Assembly: GCA_023091735.1 (NCBI GenBank)
Contig: JALKBU010000968.1
Span: 1-19,376 of the forward strand
DNA: 19,376 bases
Reading direction: 5' to 3'
Source: Trichomonas tenax
Lineage: Eukaryota > Parabasalia > Trichomonadida > Trichomonadidae
Both the position numbers and the translations under genes were made by a program. Of the stretch, positions 9,373-17,326 are shown piece after piece (position 1 is the first letter of the stretch; each line of letters begins with the position of its first letter). Below the pieces are notes generated by a model. It was not told the origin of the DNA, made no database searches, and was given only the letters and a program-made list of their open reading frames with translations.

Positions 9373-10074
9373 AACTTCAGAATTTCATAAATTAAATTTT
9401 GGTAAAACAATATCGTTTATGATGAATCCGTTTTTCTTTATTCAGGGCTGAACTATACAAATTGTTGGTGGAGATGCTACATCAGAAAATTGTTCTTCGT
9501 CATCTAATGAAACCATCGATACCAGTCCATTATATGTCAGTGCGCCGGTAGAAAGAGAATCAATTCACGGAGAGTTAAATGTTAAAGGAAAGGTTAATAT
9601 GTCATACATTTTTGGAAGAAATGAAAGATCTGTCGAAAATCAAGGATCAATTAACATAAGTTCTTCTCGTGTTTATTTTAACGGCGTACTCGGGCTTTTT
9701 TTGCCCAGGGGATTCTCATTGTAAGGATTATGGAGGAACTTCTTATTTTATTGAAAACTTGTCTTTTTATAATCAAAATATGATTTCTTTCAAGAGCGAA
9801 AACTACGCTTATCAAAGAGTATTTTTTTCACTAATGGCGAACCTTTTGATGGATTTGTTAACATTCATGTATATCATTTATGCCCCCAAAATTGCAATGA
9901 CTGTCTCAATAATGAGTCTTGCATAAAATGTAATCCTCAATACGATTTTGATTCCAATAAGACCTGTGTATATAGACCAAGCCAGACAAATATAGTGAAA
10001 AAATTCAAGAAAGTTTTCGAAAACTATTTTTGCGATAAATTTCCTTTTATCAAATTCATTAGCAACATCCTTTA
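9373..10074 (+). pseudogene. Broken gene for a Cys-rich surface-type protein
   Basis: A gene-like protein runs through three frames. The first is open from 9373 (TSEFHKLNFGKTISFMMNP), crosses an in-frame TGA at about 9448-9450 and continues as TIQIVGGDATSENCSSSSN to a TAA near 9723. The second carries SHCKDYGGTSYFIENLSF to about 9830. The third carries CPQNCNDCLNNESCIKCNP and ends at a TAG at 10072-10074. Spaced cysteines (CPxxCxxC...CxxC) and the Ser/Asn-rich, strand-like character recall cysteine-rich or beta-helix surface proteins that are abundant in trichomonads. Both frame changes fall exactly in T7 runs, and one T fewer at the first and one more at the second would restore the frame. 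With the TGA this makes three lesions. No start region or membrane anchor is visible, so the remnant is partial. Confidence 0.6.
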
Positions 10075-10363
10075 GGTGGATATAAGCACATCAAACTGAT
10101 CGAGAAGTTGGAGTTAAAATCTACTTATACAGGTTTACATGTCGTCAAGTTTTGACAGGCTGGATTTTTCCATCATGTGACATTTTAATTTTGAATAGTT
10201 TATGATGTCTCCTTGTGAGACAAAATAAATATATATTCTCAAAAATTCCAACACCTTTGAGGGCATCATAAATGAAATGCTTCATGTTTGGCTGAAGATT
10301 TAATATTTAAAAGACTGTAATTAATCAATAGGATTAAGATTTATTCAATTAAAGTTTGAGCTC

Positions 10364-11213
10364 TTGATTATTGTATTGTTGGTAGCGATTAAGGCTTCTA
10401 TTATAGGGGACTCTAAAAAGGCAAACACTTATCATCCTACCATCTCGCTATTAAATATTGTACTTCATATTAAACATGGGAAGTCTTATCGATATTTAAG
10501 GTTAAATGAAAAATCAACATTCACTTACATCGATAATTTAAAACTATACTGTAGAGTTAGTTCAGATATTTATATCTATGAACAAAATATTCCTATATGG
10601 GGTAATATCTATCTCCATTTTCATCCATTTCCCAATGCACCATATTCAACTTGTAATTACTTATTAGGAGGCCAGCAAAGGCAATCTTACTTAAATAGTT
10701 CAGCTCATGTTTGCTTTCGAAACTGTGCATATGTTTTAAACAACCCAATTGGTACTTAAAAAAAAACGAATTTTAGCACAATTTGGAATAAGACTGCAAC
10801 AGAAAGATGGCTATACAATCATTATAATAATCATCTTCACAAATAACTTCTATTCTAGTACTGATGCTAATGCACACTGCATCATTTTAATTGATGATGG
10901 GATTGCTTATGCTAATAAATGCATAATAATGAACAATTCAAGTCCCGTCATATTTGGTGTATATAGGTCAGGAAATTTTTGCATTACAGAATGTTATATA
11001 AACGGAAATAATTACACTTATAAAGTTTCAGGAAATGTTCAAGATTCTACAACTAATTCATTATCCCTGAGTTTCTCATATTATACCATTGATTATAATC
11101 CAAATATTTCCCAAAATACAAAAGCAATATTAGATGACAGACCTATTGAAAATCAATGTTCTGATAATAATTATTCTTTGTTTTATATGTTCATGATTGA
11201 TGCAACATCATAA
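10364..11213 (+). pseudogene. Fragments of a beta-helix-type surface protein
   Basis: Two open stretches overlap slightly. The first, 10364-10759, contains STCNYLLGG and VCFRNCAYVLNNPIGT. The second, about 10749-11213, contains HCIILIDDGIAYANKCIIMN, SGNFCITECYINGNN and ends FYMFMIDATS. Both open with non-ATG codons and meet at an A9 run. The pattern of short strands with Asn, Cys, Gly and Ser (xNCYINGNxYT) is like the large right-handed beta-helix repeat proteins of trichomonads. It probably belongs to the same wrecked surface gene family as the remnant at 9373-10074, and the two may once have been a single gene. The 290 bases between them are not readable as protein. Assignment is by pattern, not by search. 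Confidence 0.45.
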
Positions 11214-11301
11214 AGTCAACTCAATTAGAAATAATAAACTATAATCAATTTTAGATAGTAGCTTAAAAGTTGTAATAATTTTAGAATCATTTACATGAAT
11301 G

Positions 11302-13656
11302 CTAAAAATCGATTTCAAAATCGACACTTGTTGAAACTGAGACTTGCTTTTCAACTTTCTGGCCTCTTGAAAATACAATAATTCTCCCGATTGGATGGTT
11401 TGACACTCCCTCTGGAGATGGATTTGGAGAATCTTCAGCGTTGAAGCATTTGAGTTTTTTGTCTTCCAAAACAAATAATTTGTGTGAGAAAACACCATTT
11501 TCGTGGTTGTTTGTTTCATAATCATCAATGTAAATGTCTCCTTTCGCCTTTCCATTTGCATCAGAATAGACAACAAGTGTGATTGGGCATGAAATAGCTT
11601 CTTTCGAGTTCTTGAATTCTCCAGAAATAAGTGGAACAATTCTTCCCTCTCTGAAGAAAACAGGAATATCACTGATTGTGTTTTGGACATCAACAGAGCC
11701 TTCAACAAATTCATGCTTTGCATTGTACCATCCACCCGGCGGAAGTGTGATCTTTCTTGTCTGCGATATTTGATCTGTTGGACTGAAGAAAACAAACCCA
11801 TCAACCATAACGTCATATTCACGATGGTGTTCTTCAGCATTGTCAAAGAAATCAATGAACGTTGGACGAACAATTGGTGTTGAATATTTATGTGCACGCC
11901 ATGCTGCTGTATACCAGAAATGGAGATGTCTGTATCTCTCGATTACAGCACCTTTCATTAAATCAAAGTGTGGCGATGCGAATAAATATGGTTCTCTTCT
12001 CGCAGCAGAAAAGATGCAGTGCTCTCTGAAGAATGGATAAACCCAGCAAGCGAGATTATACCACCTTGTAAGAGTGTCCACATCACATGTTTTCGAGAAT
12101 CCACCAACATCAGCACCAATGAGTGGCATTCCGCACAAATTCGCTGTTGCAACCATCGAAACACTTTTCATCATATGCATCGGTGATGATCCGTTATCTC
12201 CTGTCCATGCCCAAGCATACTTCTGTGTTCCTGCGAAGAAAGCTCTTGTCAAAGAAAATGGTCTTTTATCATCGCGCATTCTCATTCCTTTGTATGTTGA
12301 TGATGATTGATATGTTGCGTATGCGTTGTGCGTTTCTCTGTCCGTGTATTCGCCACTCTTGCAGTCCTTTGGAAGGGATTTGTTCCAAATACCAAACGAC
12401 GATGGCTCATTCATGTCGTTCCAGAAATATCCGCGTTCTTGAGATGTTCTCTGAGACCACCATTCTCTCGCTTCACTCTTGAAGAAATCAACCCATGTAG
12501 CTCTTCCTGGCCAACATAATCCAACATATGTTGAATCATCTGCGTTCTGGATAAGAAGATTGTTTTCTCTGCAAACTTTCAGTTCGGGCGAATCACCAGA
12601 AGCAGGAAGATGGCAATCACATAATCGAACAAATTGGCGGCCGTTTTGAGCGATTTTGTTTTCGAGTTCCTGCGGGTTGGGGAATTTCTTCTCATTGTAG
12701 TGCCATGGAGAACGATCTTTGAGGTGATCGAGATCGAACCAAAAGCAATCAAATGGAATTCCTGCTTCATCAAGTTTTGTCATAACTTCATCACACATTT
12801 CTTGTGTTTTGTAGCCCCAGCGACATTGATGATAACCAAGAGTCCATAATGGAGGCATCATTGGGTTGCCAGTAATGCTGCAGTATGACTTAATTATGTC
12901 AAGAGGTTCTTTAACAAATATCAAAAGATCATTATAACCTCCTTCACTTAGGAATGTGACATTTCTGGAATCATTTGAACTGTTGATATTTACGTGTGTT
13001 TCTGATGCATTCATCCAAAATGCACCAACAGATAATTCTGTAGAGTGTGCAATGATGAATGGAATGTTTCCATATATCGAAGAAATCTTCTTGTCATCAA
13101 ATCCATATGCATCAACATTGAACATTTGATATATTCCGTCAGCGATATTGTTTGGTGTAACGCGTTCTGCTAAACCAGAAATATTTACATTTTGCCCATG
13201 AAACTCAATGTCTGAAATCACTGTGTGTTCGCTGCCTGTAAAGAGCATGAAATGTTCTTCACCGATGACTGTTGTAAGCAGTTTTTGATTTTTCAAGATT
13301 TCGATTTTATATGGATTGTAAATGATATTGATTTTAAGATCTCTTGAAGTGATTTCGGATCTGTCATCCATGTTTGTGAAGTTTGCTTCGAATTTTGAAT
13401 TTAAATTATCTTGATTTACAATTATTTCTGATTTAGATACATCAAATCGTTTGTATGATGGATCCTCATCGACTATATCGTAGCGAATTCTCATACATCC
13501 TTCTTGAAAAAGATATAAAGTGATTTCAATTGTAGAATTTTGGAATTTTGCTTTAAAAACGTTTCCATCGAATGACACAGTTTGCTTGTCGATGGAAAAT
13601 TTACACTTTTCATCGAACCGTTGATTCCACTTCTTTCCAAATAATTTCGCAAACAT
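11302..13656 (-). CDS. Alpha-glucosidase, glycoside hydrolase family 31 (glucosidase II alpha-like)
   Basis: A 784-aa retaining alpha-glucosidase that removes glucose from alpha-linked glycans or oligosaccharides. The catalytic nucleophile is Asp414 in YFWNDMNEPSSF, and the acid/base is Asp487 in WTGDNGSS. Substrate-pocket motifs WFDLDH (306-311), GYHQCRWGY and GADVGGF are present. An N-terminal beta domain (YGNIPFIIAHS, FWMNASETHV), the barrel and C-terminal beta domains follow in the order seen in the glucosidase II alpha subunit (GANAB), which trims N-glycans in the ER. Against an ER role, the protein starts MFAKLFGKKWNQRF with no signal peptide, so it may be cytosolic or exported in another way. 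The start is supported by a TCATA initiator 8 nt upstream. Open frames on the opposite strand inside this gene are shadows. Substrate choice (starch-type or N-glycan) is not decided. Confidence 0.95.
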   Translation of the reverse strand: MFAKLFGKKWNQRFDEKCKFSIDKQTVSFDGNVFKAKFQNSTIEITLYLFQEGCMRIRYDIVDEDPSYKRFDVSKSEIIVNQDNLNSKFEANFTNMDDRSEITSRDLKINIIYNPYKIEILKNQKLLTTVIGEEHFMLFTGSEHTVISDIEFHGQNVNISGLAERVTPNNIADGIYQMFNVDAYGFDDKKISSIYGNIPFIIAHSTELSVGAFWMNASETHVNINSSNDSRNVTFLSEGGYNDLLIFVKEPLDIIKSYCSITGNPMMPPLWTLGYHQCRWGYKTQEMCDEVMTKLDEAGIPFDCFWFDLDHLKDRSPWHYNEKKFPNPQELENKIAQNGRQFVRLCDCHLPASGDSPELKVCRENNLLIQNADDSTYVGLCWPGRATWVDFFKSEAREWWSQRTSQERGYFWNDMNEPSSFGIWNKSLPKDCKSGEYTDRETHNAYATYQSSSTYKGMRMRDDKRPFSLTRAFFAGTQKYAWAWTGDNGSSPMHMMKSVSMVATANLCGMPLIGADVGGFSKTCDVDTLTRWYNLACWVYPFFREHCIFSAARREPYLFASPHFDLMKGAVIERYRHLHFWYTAAWRAHKYSTPIVRPTFIDFFDNAEEHHREYDVMVDGFVFFSPTDQISQTRKITLPPGGWYNAKHEFVEGSVDVQNTISDIPVFFREGRIVPLISGEFKNSKEAISCPITLVVYSDANGKAKGDIYIDDYETNNHENGVFSHKLFVLEDKKLKCFNAEDSPNPSPEGVSNHPIGRIIVFSRGQKVEKQVSVSTSVDFEIDF

Positions 13657-13661
13657 AATAA

Positions 13662-13666
13662 TATGA
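13662..13666 (-). promoter_or_regulatory. Initiator (Inr) of the GH31 gene
   Basis: TCATA on the minus strand, followed by TTATTATG, fits TCA-Y-W with transcription start at 13664, 8 nt before the ATG. That spacing is typical of the very short trichomonad leaders. Confidence 0.55.
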
Positions 13667-14283
13667 CACTTTTTATCCGAAAAGCTGACAATATAAGGTT
13701 ATCATTTTAATTAATTAATGGATCACTCAACTATTCAATTTTATTTTAAAAGGGGGTGGCACTGAATTAATGATTGGATTCGCTCAAAGCCTTGGTTAAT
13801 AAAGCATATTAGACTTTAATATTAAAAGCCATGTGTTATATTCATCCAATAGATTACAATTTTCGATAAAAGCTAGCAAAATGTCCTTTAATTTAGAGAT
13901 ATTTTTAGATATTTTGTAAAAAATATGGCTTTTAGATATTCTTGTCTCAGAAATCATCTTACCTCTTTCAAGATTATATCACCAATGCTCGTTTATAACT
14001 ACAAATTGTTTTTTTTTGGCAAAATTTCAAATCACAAATTTAGAACCATTCATAATTTAAGGCTGAAATCAATACAGTGGGCAAGACAAAGGCTTGCATT
14101 ATGTATATCTTCGGTTATTTATCGTTATCGACAAAATTCAGAAATATACTTGAAATTCATAGTGATAAATAAATTAAGGAATCATAGCGTTAAAATAAGA
14201 AATCATATTATTTAACGTCAAATTAAGTTATACAATGTAGTTTATGAAATCAAATGAAAAAGATGAAATTTAATGATTTTGCT
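13667..14283. other. AT-rich spacer, no supported gene
   Basis: The region upstream of the GH31 gene. A 96-codon plus-strand frame at 13925-14215 is rich in Ile, Lys, Arg and Tyr, lacks any motif and has no initiator in front, so I regard it as chance. No repeat or hairpin of note is seen. Confidence 0.45.
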
Positions 14284-14635
14284 TTAACCAGCCTTTTCCA
14301 TATTCTCCACTTCCTTTAACATTCTCCTTCCTTTCGCTTCGTTACTTCGCACGATAGACAGCTCTTGCTTTATCTGATTTCGTATCTTTTGCGAATCTTG
14401 CTTCGTCTTGTTGCATCAGCTTCTCCACATAAGCAGCATTTGGCAGCTGAATATTTGCTGCCTTTTGAAGACCTCTCAATTCAATGTTGCCCTCATCCCT
14501 GTAAATCATAGTAAGATTTGTACGTGAATCATAGCAATTTACCCACTTCACGTGCTTTGGTGCAAATTGTGTGTAAGTAGCATTCATGGATTCGTTATTA
14601 TTCGTTGTATAGATCGGATTTACCAGATCAAACAC
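14284..14635 (-). pseudogene. Small conserved-looking gene with a frameshift near its end
   Basis: The minus strand encodes a polar, gene-like small protein. The frame is readable from about 14635, but the only ATG that can start it is at 14587 (MNATYTQFAPKHVKWVNCYD). It runs through LPNAAYVEKLMQQDEARFAK to KARAVYRAK and a TAA at 14342-14344. Skipping one base there continues in clearly coding style (NEAKGRRMLKEVENMEKAG) to a second TAA at 14284-14286. The tail is Lys/Glu-rich and helical. So either one base was gained near 14343 (true mutation or assembly error) or the product really ends at the first TAA. No initiator precedes the ATG. I do not recognise the family; small axonemal or microtubule-associated proteins share such Tyr/Asn-rich starts, but this is only an impression. 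Confidence 0.5.
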
Positions 14636-14639
14636 TTCT

Positions 14640-15700
14640 GATAAGCTGTGTACGAAAGCTCTAAGTTGAATAGTGCATTTAAGAAGTCTACATGTTATTC
14701 AAAGATACCTTATTACATGCACACAGTTTTTGATGGTTTATTATAATATTTTATGAAAAATATGTAATATCTTATATTCAGAAGAGTGATTGGGATTACT
14801 TAACATGAAATACTAAATTCTAGTGTATGTAGATCATTTATTTATCATAAATAGCTAATTATAACATATAATTAGATTCATCAAAAAAATATCATATGCT
14901 ATTTCAGATTAAAAGTAACATTATACTACCCATATGAGAGTGTGTTATTTGTGCGCTTTCACAAGCCTCAAGTTCAGAAAAATAAAAAATTATTTTCTCA
15001 AGTCTCTTATTTCATAACATATGTACTTGGTTGCATGCTTTCGCATGCTCCGTTGAGCAGCCAACATGTATATGGATGTGAATGAGAAAATATTAAAAAT
15101 ATTCGCTTAAATTTTGATGCTATTCAGTATATATTATTTTGTATACGTGTGCATCCTTCCTGCACAGAGAAACTTATCAGAAACAGTGTAAACAGCAAAA
15201 ATGCTTATGATATATAATTTTGATAATGTAAAGTGATTGCTTCAAAATGTCAAACAAATCAATATTGTATTTTTAACACGTGCACATATTATAATGCACA
15301 TATGCAGTCTAATCATAGAAAAATTAGTTTTTTTTATTAAGCAATTAATACTGATTATTTCAATATTGACGACATAGACTAATAAGCATAAGTAGAATTC
15401 ATGCATACACACTGTACATTTCTCATCGCCTATCAAAAGTATCAAAACTCTATTTAATATTATCAAAATAATGAAAAATATCTATAAACAACTCTCTTGC
15501 ATTCTCTGTTGTCCTCCTATGCATGGAGAAGGATAATATAGATTGAAATATAGATGTTTCTGTTAAAATAAAGCAAAATCGCGTGATTCTGAATTTTTGA
15601 GCTATCCTAAAGCTCACAGTAACTCTTTTGATCATACATTCGCATGCAAATAAAAAAATACTGTAAAGTAGCTTAGAAAGCAGAGTAGTAATAGATGGGG
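14640..15700. other. 1-kb spacer with scattered GC hairpins
   Basis: AT-rich and without a convincing gene; two minus-strand frames near 15242-15740 are Ile/Cys-rich and unsupported. Several compact hairpins of mixed composition stand out: TTGTG/CACAA (14949-14964), GCATGC/GCATGC overlapping TGCTC/GAGCA (15033-15059), GTGCA/TGCAC (15149-15165), CTCC/GGAG (15514-15528) and TGAGCT/AGCTCA (15598-15616). They may mark small structured RNAs or decayed members of the hairpin family found further right. Confidence 0.4.
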
Positions 15701-15721
15701 GGTGTATGCCAATTTTTGTAA

Positions 15722-15822
15722 CTATATATAGTGGGGACAATAACTAATATATATAGTGGGAAAAACTAAGTTAATTTTTTTATTATTTAATTTTTAATAA
15801 GTAAAAAAGCAACTATATATAG
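15722..15822. repeat. Repeated CTATATATAG / TATATATAGTGGG motifs before the 205-aa gene
   Basis: TATATATAGTGGG occurs twice, 25 bases apart (15724-15736 and 15748-15760). The 10-bp palindrome CTATATATAG occurs at 15722-15731 and again at 15813-15822, touching the ATG of the next gene. This could be a promoter module or the edge of a mobile element, since the character of the DNA changes here. Confidence 0.5.
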
Positions 15823-16440
15823 ATGGTAACGATTCAACCTGAGCTAATGAATAAATACATCAAAAAGTCTATGGAAATCATTAAAAAACAAGAAAATGAA
15901 AACAACATCATACCTCAACGATTAGGGCATGGATTAAATCCTGAATGGGTTAAAGAACAATTTAGAAAACAAAATTGTGAATTAATATCTGAATATGAAA
16001 ATTGTAATTCAGAAATGACATATAAATATGACGGTAAGATGTATATAACAACATGGAAGAGATTCCAAAAAGGAGATTATGAACATAAACGACTAAAACT
16101 TTCTGATAAAGAAATTAAAGTCATAGATGAACCCCAAGAAGATGGAATTAGTATTTATTGTTATAAAAAAGTGAGGGGTAAGAATGGAATGGTAAACAGA
16201 AAAGTTTTAAATCCTGATTACATAAAACATCAATTTATTAAAGAAGATTGTGAAATATTAAACGCCGAAGAATATGAAAACACAAAGACAAAATTAAGAT
16301 ATAAATATATGGGTAATGACGAAAGATGTAAAGATAAAGATAAAATTTATTTAATTTCTTATAACAATTGGCACTCATTAGGTATTAGAAAACATTTTAA
16401 AGAATACGGAAAATCAACAAATTTTTTCAAGGGGGAATGA
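15823..16440 (+). CDS. 205-aa protein with a duplicated domain, mobile-element type
   Basis: I do not recognise a named family. The protein contains the same domain of about 50 residues twice. Copy one spans 38-90 (LNPEWVKEQFRKQNCELI, YENCNSEMTYKY, GKMYITTWKRFQKG). Copy two spans 129-195 (LNPDYIKHQFIKEDCEIL, EYENTKTKLRYKYMG, KIYLISYNNWHSLG). The pattern, a helix with x-x-F-x-x-x-x-C-E followed by Y-x-N, Y-K-Y, Tyr/Trp and a basic end, resembles small repeated domains attached to phage and giant-virus endonucleases, which suggests nucleic-acid binding; this is inference. Composition is strongly Lys/Glu/Asn-rich and codons end in A/T, unlike the GH31 or kinase genes. The ATG follows CTATATATAG directly, and no trichomonad initiator is present. 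It shares strand and style with the genes downstream. Confidence 0.75.
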   Translation: MVTIQPELMNKYIKKSMEIIKKQENENNIIPQRLGHGLNPEWVKEQFRKQNCELISEYENCNSEMTYKYDGKMYITTWKRFQKGDYEHKRLKLSDKEIKVIDEPQEDGISIYCYKKVRGKNGMVNRKVLNPDYIKHQFIKEDCEILNAEEYENTKTKLRYKYMGNDERCKDKDKIYLISYNNWHSLGIRKHFKEYGKSTNFFKGE

Positions 16441-16638
16441 ATTATATTTTTGGAGATTAGTGGAGGAAAGTTTTGAAAAAAAAATTTGTTATTGAATACG
16501 TATAGAAAATTGAGAGGGGTTAAAATCAAAATCGCGAAAATATTTTGCTTTGAATTTTGAATAGTGTCTCAAATGTGAAAATGTGAAAATATGAGAGAGA
16601 ATGAATGATAATTAAAATTTATAAAGAGACGGTTAATG

Positions 16639-16703
16639 AAAAATTTTTCATAAAATAATAAAGAAATGCTAATTTATAATTTAAATTTTATGAAAAAATT
16701 TTT
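16639..16703. repeat. Long AT stem-loop after the 205-aa gene
   Basis: AAAAATTTTTCATAAAA (16639-16655) pairs with TTTTATGAAAAAATTTTT (16686-16703) over 17 base pairs with one bulged A and a loop of about 30 bases. It lies about 200 bases past the stop codon and may mark the 3' end of that transcript. Confidence 0.4.
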
Positions 16704-16756
16704 AAAACAACTTATTTTTGGCTAACGAATGTGTCAAGATTTAAAAGTTAATGACA

Positions 16757-16772
16757 AACTAACTAACTAACT
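16757..16772 (+). repeat. Short tandem repeat (AACT)4
   Basis: Four perfect copies of AACT stand just before the double hairpin at 16789. CTAAC is also the core of trichomonad intron branch sites, but no splice donor or acceptor fits here. Confidence 0.6.
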
Positions 16773-16788
16773 AAAAAAAGAAAGCGAA

Positions 16789-16818
16789 AACCCCTACGGG
16801 GTTAAGCCGCAGAGCGGC
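16789..16818. repeat. Double hairpin, type 2 sequence
   Basis: Two perfect hairpins lie two bases apart: AACCCC-TAC-GGGGTT (16789-16803) and GCCGC-AGA-GCGGC (16806-16818). Stem lengths (6 and 5), three-base loops and the two-base spacer equal those of the copy at 17125, yet the stems differ in sequence. The pair is a GC island in a very AT-rich spacer. Confidence 0.75.
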
Positions 16819-16871
16819 AAGGATTTTGAGACTTCGAAAATTCAAAAAATTATTTTTGAGTGTTTACGATT

Positions 16872-16980
16872 AAAATTTAATGTTTTACGTCAATTTATAA
16901 TTCAATGAACTTATTTACTCCTTCATATACTCAAAATTTGAGTGAAATCGTAAATACTCAGAAATTAAGTTTAATTTTAA
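16872..16980 (+). repeat. Direct repeat, copy 1 (about 108 bp)
   Basis: AAAATTTAATGTTTTACGTC and the following bases, including CAATGAACTTATTTACTCCT, recur with few changes at 17183-17290, just upstream of the 493-aa gene. The two copies bracket the iterons and the double hairpin of the left inverted-repeat arm. A partial third copy of its head starts at about 17091. Confidence 0.7.
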
Positions 16981-16984
16981 ATTA

Positions 16985-17020
16985 TACCAGGTAACCAGAT
17001 TACCAGGTAATACCAGGTAA
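16985..17020 (+). repeat. Iterons, left set
   Basis: TACCAGGTAA occurs three times: at 16985-16994, 17001-17010 and 17011-17020, the first two separated by CCAGAT. The unit is nearly palindromic. Such clusters are typical of binding sites for initiator, transposase or repressor proteins. The mirror set lies at 19073-19108. Confidence 0.7.
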
Positions 17021-17124
17021 AAAAAATTAGGACAAGGATTTTTAGAAATGGCTTAAAATAACGAAAAGTTACTTTTTGAAGAAAATGCTCAAAATTTAAT
17101 GTTTTACGTCAATTTATATGTAAA

Positions 17125-17154
17125 GAACCCTCTGGGTTCCCGGCGCAAAGCGCC
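17125..17154. repeat. Double hairpin, type 1 sequence
   Basis: GAACCC-TCT-GGGTTC (17125-17139) is followed two bases later by GGCGC-AAA-GCGCC (17142-17154). Both stems are perfect. It is identical, in reverse orientation, to the copies at 18938-18967 and 19160-19189. It interrupts the third, partial copy of the local direct repeat, as an insertion would. Confidence 0.85.
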
Positions 17155-17182
17155 AGATTTGAATATTGGGCAACATATACGT

Positions 17183-17290
17183 AAAATTTGATGTTTTAAG
17201 TTAATTTATAATTCAATGAACTTATTTACTCCTTCATATACTCAAAATTTGATTGAAATCGTTAATTCAAAAATTAAGTTTAATTTTTAA
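17183..17290 (+). repeat. Direct repeat, copy 2, leader of the 493-aa gene
   Basis: Second copy of the 108-bp unit at 16872-16980. It ends about 36 bases before the ATG at 17327, so it probably contains the promoter of that gene. Copy 1 has no gene directly behind it. Confidence 0.6.
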
Positions 17291-17326
17291 AAATTTATTT
17301 TTTTATCTCGTATAAAAAATAGTACT

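Larger units (their letters stand above)
16985..17265. repeat. Inverted repeat, left arm (281 bp)
   Basis: This arm is matched in reverse complement by 18827-19108 (282 bp), with about nine bases in ten or more identical by eye. From outside to inside it holds three TACCAGGTAA iterons, a conserved block (GGACAAGGATTTTTAGAAAT), a double hairpin, and the ATTCAATGAACTTATTTACT block. Together the arms enclose exactly one gene. Weaker inverted similarity continues about 50 bases outside both arms. Confidence 0.85.

Noticed and set aside
11208..11897. 229-codon minus-strand frame overlapping the GH31 gene
   Set aside because: It is a shadow of the GH31 coding frame, which has full catalytic motifs over the same bases.
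13925..14215. 96-codon plus-strand frame with ATG
   Set aside because: Ile/Lys/Arg/Tyr-rich low-information sequence, no initiator and no recognisable domain.
14342..14700. Intron that would supply a start and remove the frameshift in the small gene
   Set aside because: ACACAG occurs upstream, but there is no GTATGT-type donor and no adjacent ACTAAC branch site.
15242..15740. Two minus-strand frames of 74 and 96 codons
   Set aside because: Ile/Cys-rich, overlapping, with hairpins running through them; they look like noncoding DNA.
16985..17020. CRISPR-like repeat array
   Set aside because: Only three 10-bp units with 0-6 bases between them; no spacers.
16441..17326. tRNA or other known RNA gene in the structured spacer
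   Set aside because: The hairpins do not assemble into a cloverleaf, and no T-loop or A/B box was found.
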